DNA of 64,000 nt from SIG575 sp045542485. Its GTDB lineage: Bacteria > Bacillota > Clostridia > Oscillospirales > Acutalibacteraceae. Both the position numbers and the translations under genes were made by a program. Under the pieces are notes generated by a model, which was not told where the DNA came from, ran no database searches, and worked only from the letters and a program-made list of their open reading frames with translations. The stretch spans positions 9,151 through 73,150 of the forward strand of contig JAZQLC010000028.1 of assembly GCA_045542485.1 (NCBI GenBank), written 5' to 3'. Positions 22,234 through 31,106 of this stretch are shown piece by piece; position 1 is the first letter of the stretch; every line of letters begins with the position of its first letter.

Positions 22234-24218
22234 TATTTTATACCTCTTCTGTTTTCTCTGAATGCGGTCATAATTTCGTCCATTCTCTCGTTCATTTCCT
22301 CTGCAACAGACGGGTAGACATTTGCTCTGTTATAGTTTTCACCTGAGTCGTCAGTGAGAATATGGAGCCAGTTTTTGCGGAATTTGTCAAAGAATGCAGA
22401 GTTGTCATTCTGAATATTCCGGAAATATTTGAACTGAACATATTCGTTGCTTGTCAGCACATCGTAGTCATAATCGGGATATTCTCCGAGAATGTCAGAG
22501 GTGGGGACAGCATACTGAATTGATTTGAGCTTCTCGCGTTTCATGTGGAGAATGGGGTTGTCAATTGTGTGGATCGGGGTCTGGCTTTGGAAAATGGGAA
22601 GCATTGATGTGCCGTCGATTTCACGGTCTGTGGGCATATATCCTGCTTTGCCGTTTCCCGTAATACCGCACATTTCAACAAGTGTGGGGAAGAGGTCAAC
22701 AACAGTTGCGCTTTCATCAAAGCTTGAGCCTTTACTGAAGAGGTTGCCGTTATCCCAGCGGATAAGGAACGGTACCTTCTGTCCGCCTTCATAAGCCAGA
22801 TATTTTCCGCCTCTGAGTTCATTTGTTGAGCCCTGAAGCGCAGGGCCGTTATCGCTTGTGAAAATGATAATCGTGTCGTCAAGCTCACCTAATTCTTCGA
22901 GAGTGGAGAACAATTGACCGAGATAGTAGTCAAATTCTGTTACGCAGTCAGCGTAAGTACCCATACCTGTTGTGCCGTCAAACTCATCACCCACATAAAT
23001 GGGAGCGTGAGGCCAGGGAGATGCGTAGTACGCAAAGAACGGCTCATCTGAGTTTGTCACAGTGTCGGTAATCCACTGAGTAATTTCTTCGTGAATGAAT
23101 TTTGTTGCATCTTTCTGGTCTTTGAGCTCGTCTGTGCCGTGAACGATTTCCCACTGACCGTCAGTTTCTGTCACGTGATAGAACGGTGTCATATCATTTA
23201 CGTGGTGACTGCCGTAGAAATAGTCAAAGCCTTGATTCGTGGGGAGATATTCGCCATAGTCACCCAGGTGCCATTTGCCGAAAGCACCTGTGCTGTATCC
23301 TGCTGCCTTGAATGTTTCAGCGATTGTGATTTCGTCGCCGAGCATACCGTCAACATTTGCCCCCATTTCAATTGAGTTGAAAAGTCTTGTGGCAGCAAAG
23401 GGAGAAATTGTGTTTACTGTGGGATAAATAACATTATCCGCGTGACCTCTGTAAGGATATCTTCCCGTAAGAGCCGCGAAACGGGCAGGTGAGCATACAG
23501 AATAGCTTGAATAGAAGTTTGTAAGCTCTGCACCTTCTTCGCCGATTGAGTCAATGTTGGGTGTTTCATAAATTGCGCCGTTGAGTGAGATGTCGCCATA
23601 GCCTAAGTCGTCCATAAGGATGAACAGAACATTGGGCGAGTTTTCTTTTGTCTTATTCTTGTCCACGCCCTTGAGGTAATCGTCGTGACCCTGCCACATT
23701 CTTTTGGTGTTGGGTACTGAACGGAGATTCATTGTAAGAAGAAATACAACAGAGAAAATTACAAGAAGAAAAGAAGAAATGCCCGAAAGAACTTTCTTGC
23801 TGTTTTTTGCAAAAAGGAAAAGAAGAACAGCAAGGAGGATAACCGGCAGAGCGAGAAGAAGGTTGCCGCCAAGTCTTGTGAAGAAGTTGCCGCTTCCCGT
23901 GAGAAGGGTATGTGCTTCTGAGGAGAACCCGGCAAGACCTGATGTGAAAGCGCCGAAACCTGCGTCAGCACCCCATACAGTGAAATATGTAATAATACCG
24001 AGAAGTGAAATGCCGTAGCCTGTCAGCATAGGTGCATAAACCTTCTTTTTGAAGATAACACCCAGCAGAATAATCAGTGCTGCAATCATCAGATATGCTG
24101 CATTGACTATGGCCGCAAGATTCAGCCTTAAAACGAGCAGTCCTACGGCGAGAACAAAGCCCGTGATGCCGATGAACATGGGGAACTTTTTCATACTTTT
24201 GTCGAGTTCGATTTTCAT
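22233..24218 (-). CDS. Membrane-anchored Cys-type sulfatase
   Basis: A 661-residue protein with two parts. Residues 10-165 contain about five membrane segments. Residues about 193-655 are a sulfatase of the alkaline phosphatase superfamily: NVLFILMDDLGYGD supplies metal-binding aspartates and VCSPARFAALTGR carries the active-site Cys242 in the CxPxR motif, to be converted to formylglycine. HLGDYGEYLPTNQGFDYF and FTSDNGPALQG fit arylsulfatases. The catalytic domain should lie outside the membrane and remove sulfate from sulfated glycans or mucin sugars; the substrate is unknown. The start overlaps the AlkD-like stop (ATGA) and the stop overlaps the maturase start. Confidence 0.92.
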   Translation of the reverse strand: MKIELDKSMKKFPMFIGITGFVLAVGLLVLRLNLAAIVNAAYLMIAALIILLGVIFKKKVYAPMLTGYGISLLGIITYFTVWGADAGFGAFTSGLAGFSSEAHTLLTGSGNFFTRLGGNLLLALPVILLAVLLFLFAKNSKKVLSGISSFLLVIFSVVFLLTMNLRSVPNTKRMWQGHDDYLKGVDKNKTKENSPNVLFILMDDLGYGDISLNGAIYETPNIDSIGEEGAELTNFYSSYSVCSPARFAALTGRYPYRGHADNVIYPTVNTISPFAATRLFNSIEMGANVDGMLGDEITIAETFKAAGYSTGAFGKWHLGDYGEYLPTNQGFDYFYGSHHVNDMTPFYHVTETDGQWEIVHGTDELKDQKDATKFIHEEITQWITDTVTNSDEPFFAYYASPWPHAPIYVGDEFDGTTGMGTYADCVTEFDYYLGQLFSTLEELGELDDTIIIFTSDNGPALQGSTNELRGGKYLAYEGGQKVPFLIRWDNGNLFSKGSSFDESATVVDLFPTLVEMCGITGNGKAGYMPTDREIDGTSMLPIFQSQTPIHTIDNPILHMKREKLKSIQYAVPTSDILGEYPDYDYDVLTSNEYVQFKYFRNIQNDNSAFFDKFRKNWLHILTDDSGENYNRANVYPSVAEEMNERMDEIMTAFRENRRGIK

Positions 24219-24892
24219 AACTTCATCTCCTTGAGGAATTTTTTGTCTTCATCAGAAATTCTGTAACTTTCAACGCATTTCTGTATTGTTTTGTTGTGGG
24301 TCCATTTGTCAAGCCTTTTCTCTGTTAGAAAGGGGAGAGTGCGATTTCGCTGTTTCGCCATAGCCGTTGCGAAAAACCAGGCTCTCACCATATTGACATA
24401 GTATTCTTCGCTTTTTATTCTGCAGACGAGAGTCAGCACCTCTTGTGTGAAATTTTCTTCGAGAAAAAACTTCATAAGCATATTCACGCCGAAGCGTATT
24501 GTGTAGGTGTCGCCTGAATTCAGCCACACTTTGATTCTGCCGTAAAGAGTCGGAAGATTCTTTTTGAAAATTTTCGGACTTATGGTGTCACAGGTTGCCC
24601 AGTTGTCTATGTATGGTAGAAATTTTTCCGTAAGCTCAAGAGCTTTGTCAAAATCATTTATTGTTTCCAGGAGATAACCGTGAAGATTATTTTCTTCGAA
24701 ATATCTGTGCGGCAGATCTGCAAGAAAATCTTCTGCCTCCCGCGTACCTTTCAGTTCCTTTGCAAGTTGTCTGATGCGGGGAATTCTTACACCGATCTGA
24801 TTATCAGTGCTTACCGTGGGAATTAGTCCGGAATTGAATTTTTTGTATTCTTCGTCACAAAGTGACATAAGCTTTTTCTGAATATCAGTCAT
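24215..24892 (-). CDS. AlkD-like DNA alkylation repair protein
   Basis: A 225-residue all-helical HEAT-like repeat protein of the AlkD/AlkC superfamily, which excises 3- and 7-alkylated purines without flipping the base. VRIPRIRQLAKELKG and YIDNWATCDTISPKIF (with the conserved W and D) match the family, as does YYVNMVRAWFFATAMAK. It overlaps the sulfatase start by 4 bp and is the first gene of the run alkD-sulfatase-maturase-trmK-LRR. The combination of DNA repair and sulfatase genes is odd. Confidence 0.88.
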   Translation of the reverse strand: MTDIQKKLMSLCDEEYKKFNSGLIPTVSTDNQIGVRIPRIRQLAKELKGTREAEDFLADLPHRYFEENNLHGYLLETINDFDKALELTEKFLPYIDNWATCDTISPKIFKKNLPTLYGRIKVWLNSGDTYTIRFGVNMLMKFFLEENFTQEVLTLVCRIKSEEYYVNMVRAWFFATAMAKQRNRTLPFLTEKRLDKWTHNKTIQKCVESYRISDEDKKFLKEMKL

Positions 24893-24925
24893 TATTAAAA
24901 AACCTCAAAAAATTATAAAAAACAC

Positions 24926-24954
24926 TTGATATTTTACATACTCTCTGTTATAAT
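24926..24954 (+). promoter_or_regulatory. Near-consensus promoter pointing into the antisense strand of the amidohydrolase
   Basis: TTGATA (24926-24931) and TATAAT (24949-24954) with 17-bp spacing on the plus strand. No plus-strand gene follows; transcription would run antisense to the amidohydrolase. It could be chance in AT-rich DNA or a source of antisense RNA. Confidence 0.4.
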
Positions 24955-24970
24955 ACCTTTAACGGTACAA

Positions 24971-24990
24971 CGCTTTAAAGGTTTAAAGCG
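24971..24990. repeat. Perfect 20-bp palindrome at the 3' end of the amidohydrolase
   Basis: CGCTTTAAA (24971-24979), GG, TTTAAAGCG (24982-24990). It covers the amidohydrolase stop codon and has no T tract, so it is not a normal terminator. Its position upstream of the alkD run suits an operator; a weak minus-strand promoter (TTTAAA, 18 bp, TATTAT) would overlap it. Confidence 0.45.
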
Positions 24991-25796
24991 AACAAGTGCT
25001 CGGCGTTTTCGTGGAAAATCCTCTGACGGTTGCTTTCGGAGACAGGAAGATTTCTCAGAGTTTTAACAAAACTTTCCTGGTCACCCCAGGGAGAATCACT
25101 TGCGAAGAGGATTTTGTCATAGCCGTGCTTTTCAAACATCTTTATGAGAAGATCGGGTTCGATTTTATTCAGTACATAGCTTGTGTCAAGGTAAATATCC
25201 TTACCGCAGAGTTTTTCAAAGCTTTCAGCTGCACCCTTGTGGCCGCCGAGATGAGCAAGAATGATTCTGTTTTCTTTTTTTGCACCGACCTTTTCAAGCA
25301 TATCAAGAGCTTTTTCGGGTGTGCAGTGAATATTGTCGGGAGAGAGAACATCATATCCTGCGTGTATAAGTGTAATAAGACCGATTTTTTCAGCGTGACG
25401 GATAATTCTTACATATTTTTCGTCATTGATATAAGTTCCCTGATAATCGGGATGAAGCTTGATTCCTTTAAGACCGAGGCTTCTGATGTAATCAAGCTTT
25501 TCTTCCGGGTCTTCGTTATCGGGATGGATTCCGCCGAAAGCGATGATTCCGTCCTTGCCGTCTGTTTCGGCAGAAAAACGGTTGATGCTTTCAAACTGTT
25601 TCGGATTTGTCACAACGGGCAGAATAACGCTTTTGTCCACACCTGCTTTTTTCATTGATTCTTTAAGAGAAAGCAGTGTCCCGCCAGTGTATGCGGCACA
25701 TTCTTCACCTGCATCGCAGAGATAGCTTTTAAGCTTCTCAACGGTAGCCTTTGCTATTTTGTCAGGGAAGATATGGGTGTGAAAATCTATAATCAT
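24975..25796 (-). CDS. Amidohydrolase-family metal-dependent hydrolase
   Basis: A 273-residue TIM-barrel hydrolase of the amidohydrolase_2 type. MIIDFHTHIFPDK gives the metal-binding HxH, GIKLHPDYQG and LITLIHAGYD follow, then NRIILAHLGGH, and KILFASDSPWGDQ supplies the last metal-binding aspartate. Relatives include 2-amino-3-carboxymuconate semialdehyde decarboxylase-like and gamma-resorcylate decarboxylase-like enzymes. An ATG at 25805 also opens the frame, but AAAGGA lies correctly for 25796. It is transcribed away from the symporter and aromatic operon and shares an operator region with it, so a role in the same pathway is possible but unproven. Confidence 0.82.
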   Translation of the reverse strand: MIIDFHTHIFPDKIAKATVEKLKSYLCDAGEECAAYTGGTLLSLKESMKKAGVDKSVILPVVTNPKQFESINRFSAETDGKDGIIAFGGIHPDNEDPEEKLDYIRSLGLKGIKLHPDYQGTYINDEKYVRIIRHAEKIGLITLIHAGYDVLSPDNIHCTPEKALDMLEKVGAKKENRIILAHLGGHKGAAESFEKLCGKDIYLDTSYVLNKIEPDLLIKMFEKHGYDKILFASDSPWGDQESFVKTLRNLPVSESNRQRIFHENAEHLFALNL

Positions 25797-25821
25797 ATAC
25801 AGCATCCTTTGTATGGTATTT

Positions 25822-25843
25822 ACAATGTATAATTTTACATTGT
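25822..25843. promoter_or_regulatory. Perfect inverted-repeat operator in the divergent promoter region
   Basis: ACAATGTA (25822-25829), six bases, TACATTGT (25836-25843). It covers the -10 box of the amidohydrolase promoter and lies just upstream of the symporter gene. A GntR/TetR-type dimer could bind it and control both sides. No regulator gene for it is adjacent. Confidence 0.6.
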
Positions 25844-25860
25844 TTTACATAATAAGTCAA
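25832..25860 (-). promoter_or_regulatory. Promoter of the amidohydrolase gene
   Basis: On the minus strand TTGACT (25860-25855) and TAAAAT (25837-25832), spacer 17 bp. The inverted repeat overlaps the -10 box. Confidence 0.6.
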
Positions 25861-25881
25861 CAAAAATTGGAGATGAACAAA

Positions 25882-27432
25882 ATGTTGGTAAAAATTTCAT
25901 TACTTGTCGTCTTTGTTGCAATTATGGTAAGCGTCGGACTTTACTGTAACCGCAAGGTAAAAGATGTCAGTGGTTTCGTTCTCGGTGGCAGAAATGCAGG
26001 TCCGTGGATTACTGCATTCAGTTACGGAACATCATATTTTTCTGCAGTTATCTTTATCGGATACGCAGGACAGTTCGGATGGAAATACGGTCTTGCCGCT
26101 ACATGGATTGGTATCGGCAACGCACTGATAGGCTCCCTCTTTGCGTGGAGTGCACTGGGCAGAAGAACAAGAGTAATGACACAGCATCTGCAGAGCAAAA
26201 CAATGCCTGAATTTTTCGGCATCCGTTTTGAAAGTAAAGCTCTGAAGATTTTCGCATCAGTTCTTGTGTTCGTTTTCCTTATTCCTTACACAGCATCACT
26301 TTTCAACGGCCTTTCAAGACTTTTCGGTATGGCATTCAACATTGATTATACCTACTGCGTTATTGCTATGGCTGTGCTTACAGGCATTTATGTTGTGGCA
26401 GGAGGATATATGGCAGCTGCAATCAACGACCTGATTCAGGGTATCATAATGCTTTTCGGCATTGTTGCAGTAATTGTGGCAGTTTTAAAAACACAGGGCG
26501 GTTTCACAAGTGCAGTTGAGGCTCTCTCAATGATTCCTGCAGAAAATTCATCACAGCAGGGAGTATTCACTTCGTTCTTCGGACCCGATTTGTTTAATCT
26601 GGTAGGTGTTGTCCTGCTGACTTCTCTCGGAACATTGGGTCTTCCTCAGATGATCGGCAAATTCTATGCAATCAAGGATGAAAAATCAATCAAAACAGGT
26701 ACTATCGTTTCCACTGTTTTCGCACTTGTCGTAGCAGGTGGCTGTTATTTCCTCGGTGGATTCGGAAGACTCTTCGGGGACAGAGCCGAATACGCTGCAG
26801 ACGGCTCGGTAATTTATGACAGTATTGTTCCCGAAATGCTCCGTGATCTGCCTGATATTCTGATGGGAATTGTTGTGATTCTCGTGCTTTCGGCATCAAT
26901 GTCAACACTCTCTTCACTTGTTCTCACATCAAGTTCAACAATTACTCTTGATTTTATTTCATCACTTCGCAAAAAAGACTTGAAAGAAAAGTCAAAATTG
27001 TCTATAATGAGAGTGTTTGTTGCAGTGTTTATTATTATATCTGCAGTAATTGCCATTATTCAGGCAAAATCATCCGTAACATTCATCGCACAGCTTATGG
27101 GCATTTCCTGGGGTGCACTTGCAGGAGCTTTCCTTGCACCGTTCTTCCTGGGACTTTATTGGAAAAAAGTTACCAAAGCTGCAGTGTGCGCAAACTTTAT
27201 TGTAGGTGCCGGTATTATGGTGCTCAATATGACAGCGAAAAGTATTTTTCCCGCATTTTTACAATCACCTCTTAACGCAGGTGTGTTTGCGATGCTTCTC
27301 GGCTTTGTTGTAGTGCCTGTTGTAAGCCTTCTTACACAGAAATCGCTGAGCAAAGAAAAAGTTGACGGAATGTTTGCTTGTTATGATAAGGATGTAAAAG
27401 TAAAAACCAAGCATATGCTTGAACAAAAATAA
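25882..27432 (+). CDS. Sodium:solute symporter (SSS) family transporter
   Basis: A 516-residue polytopic protein with 13 or so membrane segments. The family core is clear: VKDVSGFVLGGRNAGPWITA near the first loop, SYGTSYFSAVIFIGYAGQFG, and RRTRVMTQHLQSKTMPEFFG. SSS transporters import sugars, amino acids, vitamins or organic acids with Na+. The frame opens at 25813, but TTGGAGA sits 9 bp before the ATG at 25882. PaaK follows 13 bp after the stop, so the gene heads the PaaK-Ior-PaaK-ACT run and may import an aromatic substrate; this is inference from position. Confidence 0.88.
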   Translation: MLVKISLLVVFVAIMVSVGLYCNRKVKDVSGFVLGGRNAGPWITAFSYGTSYFSAVIFIGYAGQFGWKYGLAATWIGIGNALIGSLFAWSALGRRTRVMTQHLQSKTMPEFFGIRFESKALKIFASVLVFVFLIPYTASLFNGLSRLFGMAFNIDYTYCVIAMAVLTGIYVVAGGYMAAAINDLIQGIIMLFGIVAVIVAVLKTQGGFTSAVEALSMIPAENSSQQGVFTSFFGPDLFNLVGVVLLTSLGTLGLPQMIGKFYAIKDEKSIKTGTIVSTVFALVVAGGCYFLGGFGRLFGDRAEYAADGSVIYDSIVPEMLRDLPDILMGIVVILVLSASMSTLSSLVLTSSSTITLDFISSLRKKDLKEKSKLSIMRVFVAVFIIISAVIAIIQAKSSVTFIAQLMGISWGALAGAFLAPFFLGLYWKKVTKAAVCANFIVGAGIMVLNMTAKSIFPAFLQSPLNAGVFAMLLGFVVVPVVSLLTQKSLSKEKVDGMFACYDKDVKVKTKHMLEQK

Positions 27433-27445
27433 AGGAAAACAGATA

Positions 27446-28759
27446 ATGGAAACAAACTTTTTTCAGAAAGACATCGAAACGATGTCAAGAAAACAAATCG
27501 ATGAGCTTCAGCTCGAAAGATTGAAGTGGATAGTTGATTACAGTATCAGAAATGTACCTTTCTATGCTGAAAGACTCGGTAAAGCAGGTGTGACTGCAGA
27601 AAAAATCAAGAGCCTTTCTGACATACAGTACATACCTTTCACAACAAAGGATGATATAAGAGACAACTACCCCTATGGACTTTTCGGCGCAAAGATGAAG
27701 GATATCGTAAGAATCCACGCATCAAGCGGCACAACGGGAAAACCCACTGTTGTTGGCTATACGAAAAACGATATCAACAACTGGAGCGACTGTGTTGCCC
27801 GTCTTTCGGCAGCAGTAGGCGTCACAGACGAGGATGTAGCGCAGATTTCTTTCGGCTACGGTCTTTTCACGGGTGCTCTCGGTCTTCATTACGGTCTTGA
27901 AAAATTAGGCTGTGCAGTTATCCCCGTATCAAGCGGTAACACAGAGAAACAGGCTATGCTTCTCAAGGATTTTGGCACAACAGTTTTAATCAGTACACCG
28001 TCATACGCTATGTATATGAGCGAGGTGGCTCATGATATGGGCATCACCAACGATGAGCTTAAGCTGAGAATCGGTCTCTTCGGCTCAGAGGGATGCACAA
28101 TGGAGCTTCGTGATAAAATCGAAAAAGGCTTCGGACTTTTCTCAACAGATAACTACGGTATGAGTGAGCTTATGGGTCCCGGCGTATCAGGTGAATGCGT
28201 TGAAAGAGACGGACTTCACTTTGCCGAAGACCACTTCCTCCCCGAAATCATCAACAGTAAGACAGGTGAGAAATTGGGCGCAGGTGAAGAGGGTGAGCTT
28301 GTTGTAACAACGCTCACAAAGGAAGGTATCCCTATGCTTCGTTACAGAACAAAGGATATCTCAAAGCTCAACTACGATACCTGTAAGTGCGGAAGAACTC
28401 ACTGCAGAATGGAGAAGGTGGGCGGCAGAGCAGACGATATGCTTAAAATCAGAGGCGTTAATGTGTTCCCCTCACAGATTGAAAGTGTTCTCGCTAAGAT
28501 TGACGGTATTTCACCTCACTATGAGCTTGTTCTTACAAGAAAGAATTATACAGACTATCTTGAAGTTAAGATTGAAATTAACGATATCTCTCTTCTTGAA
28601 AATTACGGAAAACTTGAAGAGCTTAGAAATCACGCAGTTGCAAAGCTTAAGACAGTGCTGGGAATCAGTGCAAAGGTTTCACTTGTTGCACCCCGTTCAC
28701 TGAAGAGATATGAAGGTAAAGCAAGAAGAATCGTGGATAAAAGAAATGAGGAACAGTAA
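27446..28759 (+). CDS. Phenylacetate-CoA ligase family protein 1 (PaaK-type)
   Basis: A 437-residue AMP-forming acyl-CoA ligase. RIHASSGTTGKPTVVGYTKN is the ATP-binding P-loop of PaaK, DNYGMSELMGPG is the A5-type motif, RYRTKDIS carries the ribose-binding aspartate, and GRADDMLKIRGVNVFPSQIE is the hinge region. The enzyme should activate an arylacetate to its CoA ester, or run in reverse to make ATP. The start at 27446 follows AAAGGA. It lies between the symporter and iorA; a second copy follows iorB. Confidence 0.92.
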   Translation: METNFFQKDIETMSRKQIDELQLERLKWIVDYSIRNVPFYAERLGKAGVTAEKIKSLSDIQYIPFTTKDDIRDNYPYGLFGAKMKDIVRIHASSGTTGKPTVVGYTKNDINNWSDCVARLSAAVGVTDEDVAQISFGYGLFTGALGLHYGLEKLGCAVIPVSSGNTEKQAMLLKDFGTTVLISTPSYAMYMSEVAHDMGITNDELKLRIGLFGSEGCTMELRDKIEKGFGLFSTDNYGMSELMGPGVSGECVERDGLHFAEDHFLPEIINSKTGEKLGAGEEGELVVTTLTKEGIPMLRYRTKDISKLNYDTCKCGRTHCRMEKVGGRADDMLKIRGVNVFPSQIESVLAKIDGISPHYELVLTRKNYTDYLEVKIEINDISLLENYGKLEELRNHAVAKLKTVLGISAKVSLVAPRSLKRYEGKARRIVDKRNEEQ

Positions 28760-30496
28760 TTGAAAGAGATAATGATAGGCAACGCTGCAGTTGCCAGAGG
28801 ACTTTATGAAGCGGGTGTTGGTGTAGTTTCAAGTTATCCCGGTACACCCAGTACTGAAATCACTGAATTCGCAAGTGAATATAACGAAATTTATTGTGAA
28901 TGGGCACCTAATGAGAAAGTTGCTATGGAGGTTGCTTTCGGTGCATCTCTCGGCGGAAAGAGAAGTGCTTGTGCTATGAAGCACGTAGGTCTCAATGTTG
29001 CTGCAGACCCTCTTTTCACAATGTCATACACAGGTGTTAACGGCGGTCTTGTAATCTGCGTTGCAGACGACCCCGGTATGCACTCATCACAGAATGAGCA
29101 GGATTCACGCCACTATGCGATTGCATCAAAGGTGCCTATGCTTGAACCTGCTGATTCAAAGGAAAGTCTCGAATTCACTAAGAGAGCATTTGAGCTTTCC
29201 GAAAAATATGACACTCCCGTAATCCTCCGTATGTGTACAAGAATTGCTCATTCTCAGAGCATTGTTGAAACATCAGAGAGAACAGAAGTTCCTCAGAAGG
29301 AATACGAAAAGAATATCGGCAAATATGTTATGATGCCCGGAAATGCAAAGAAGCGTCATCCCTTTGTTGAAGAGAGAACAGAACTTCTCCGCACAGAAGT
29401 TTCTGAAAGCGACGAATTCAACAGAATCGAAATGGGCGGCACAGACCTTGGTATTATCACATCAGGCGCATCATATCAGTATGTAAAAGAAATCTTCGGC
29501 GAAGAAGTCAGCGTTCTCAAAATCGGTATGGTACATCCCTTACCCATTGAGAAAATCAAGGAATTTGCATCAAAGGTAAAGAGACTTGTAGTTATCGAAG
29601 AGCTTGACGGCATCATCGAAACACACTGCAAGAATAACGGTATTCAGGTTGAGGGTAAAGAACTTTTCACAAATATCGGTGAGTATTCGCAGAAAACAAT
29701 TTCTGCAGTTCTCGGCCTTGAAAAGAAAGAAAGTATCACAACAGATACTGCTCTTCCCATCCGTCCTCCCGTAATGTGTGCAGGTTGTCCCCACAGAGGT
29801 ATGTTCTACACTCTTTCACAGAACAAAGTCACTGTAAGCGGTGACATCGGCTGTTACACTCTCGGTGCACAGCTTCCTCTGGGTGCTATTGACACAACAC
29901 TCTGTATGGGTGCATCAATCTCAGGTCTCCACGGCTTCAATAAGGCTATGGGTGAAAAGGGTGAGAAGAAGTCAGTTGCAGTTATCGGCGACTCAACCTT
30001 TATGCATTCAGGTATGACAGGTCTTGTAAATATTGCTTACAATGCATCAAACTCAACAGTTATCATTCTTGATAACTCAATCACAGGTATGACAGGTCAT
30101 CAGCAGAATCCCACAACAGGCTACAACATCAAGGGAGACCCTGCATCAAAAATCAATCTTGAAGATTTCTGTCGTGCAATCGGCATTAAGAGAGTAAGAG
30201 TTGTTGACCCCTACAATCTTCTCGAGTGCGACAAGGTTCTCAAGGAAGAGCTTGAAGCTGAAGAGCCTTCAGTTATTATTTCAAGAAGACCTTGTGTGCT
30301 TCTTAAATATGTCAAACCCAAGAAACCCGTAGTGGTTAATACAGATAAATGTAAGGGCTGTAAGAAGTGTATGAAGCTTGGCTGCCCTGCAATCAGTATG
30401 GATAACAAAAAAGCTCGTATCGACGCAACACTCTGCGTAGGATGCGGCGTTTGTGAACAGCTTTGCGCATTTGACGCAATAGAAGGGGAGGAGTGA
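28760..30496 (+). CDS. iorA: Indolepyruvate ferredoxin oxidoreductase alpha subunit
   Basis: A 578-residue thiamine-diphosphate enzyme that oxidatively decarboxylates aryl-pyruvates to aryl-acetyl-CoA and reduces ferredoxin. The pyrimidine-binding domain starts with SSYPGTPSTEITEFA. The TPP domain has CAGCPHRGMFYTL, SGDIGCYTLG and VIGDSTFMHSG. The C-terminus carries two [4Fe-4S] ferredoxin motifs, CKGCKKCMKLGC and CVGCGVCEQLC. The start is a TTG at 28760 directly after the PaaK stop, with GAGG 8 bp upstream; an ATG at 28772 is an alternative. It is coupled to iorB. Confidence 0.94.
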   Translation: MKEIMIGNAAVARGLYEAGVGVVSSYPGTPSTEITEFASEYNEIYCEWAPNEKVAMEVAFGASLGGKRSACAMKHVGLNVAADPLFTMSYTGVNGGLVICVADDPGMHSSQNEQDSRHYAIASKVPMLEPADSKESLEFTKRAFELSEKYDTPVILRMCTRIAHSQSIVETSERTEVPQKEYEKNIGKYVMMPGNAKKRHPFVEERTELLRTEVSESDEFNRIEMGGTDLGIITSGASYQYVKEIFGEEVSVLKIGMVHPLPIEKIKEFASKVKRLVVIEELDGIIETHCKNNGIQVEGKELFTNIGEYSQKTISAVLGLEKKESITTDTALPIRPPVMCAGCPHRGMFYTLSQNKVTVSGDIGCYTLGAQLPLGAIDTTLCMGASISGLHGFNKAMGEKGEKKSVAVIGDSTFMHSGMTGLVNIAYNASNSTVIILDNSITGMTGHQQNPTTGYNIKGDPASKINLEDFCRAIGIKRVRVVDPYNLLECDKVLKEELEAEEPSVIISRRPCVLLKYVKPKKPVVVNTDKCKGCKKCMKLGCPAISMDNKKARIDATLCVGCGVCEQLCAFDAIEGEE

Positions 30497-30501
30497 TTCA
30501 G

Positions 30502-31074
30502 ATGGAAACAAAAAGCATTATGATTGTCGGCGTGGGCGGACAGGGTTCACTTCTCGCAAGTAAACTTCTCGGCAGAGTTCTTATGAACGAGGGATACGAT
30601 GTTAAGGTGTCTGAGGTTCACGGTATGAGTCAGCGTGGCGGCTCTGTTGTGACTTATGTCAGATTCGGCGAAAAGGTTTACTCACCCATCATCGAAGAGG
30701 GTGAAGCTGATTTCGTAATTTCCTTTGAAAAGCTTGAAGGTGCAAGATGGGCTCACTGTCTCAAAAAAGGCGGAAAGCTTATTGTAAACACTCAGCAGAT
30801 TGACCCTATGCCCGTTATTATCGGTGCAGCAGAATATCCCGAAAACATTCTTGAAGAGCTTACAGCGAAAGGTCTTGATATCGATGCTCTCGATGCTCTT
30901 TCTCTCGCAGAAGAAGCAGGTTCATCAAAGGCAGTTAATGTTGTGCTTATGGGCAGACTTGCAAAATATTTCCACATTGACTACTCAAAGTGGGAAAAAG
31001 CACTTGAAGAAACAGTAAAACCCAAGTTCATTGAGCTTAACAAAAAGGCACTGAGCCTTGGTTATAGCTATTAA
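30502..31074 (+). CDS. iorB: Indolepyruvate ferredoxin oxidoreductase beta subunit
   Basis: A 190-residue gamma-domain-type subunit, opening METKSIMIVGVGGQGSLLAS, with the GGQG CoA/nucleotide-binding turn and VKVSEVHGMSQRGGSVVTYV, the hallmark of 2-oxoacid:ferredoxin oxidoreductase catalytic gamma domains. With IorA it forms the aryl-pyruvate oxidoreductase. A GTG at 30493 also opens the frame, but the GGGGAGG site at 30484-30491 fits the ATG at 30502 better. Confidence 0.93.
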   Translation: METKSIMIVGVGGQGSLLASKLLGRVLMNEGYDVKVSEVHGMSQRGGSVVTYVRFGEKVYSPIIEEGEADFVISFEKLEGARWAHCLKKGGKLIVNTQQIDPMPVIIGAAEYPENILEELTAKGLDIDALDALSLAEEAGSSKAVNVVLMGRLAKYFHIDYSKWEKALEETVKPKFIELNKKALSLGYSY

Positions 31075-31106
31075 TTTTTAATCAAAAGAAAAGAGATGAC
31101 AGGCAA

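Noticed and set aside
24971..24990. Palindrome as terminator of the amidohydrolase
   Set aside because: There is no T tract after it on the minus strand and the loop is only two bases, so intrinsic termination is unlikely.
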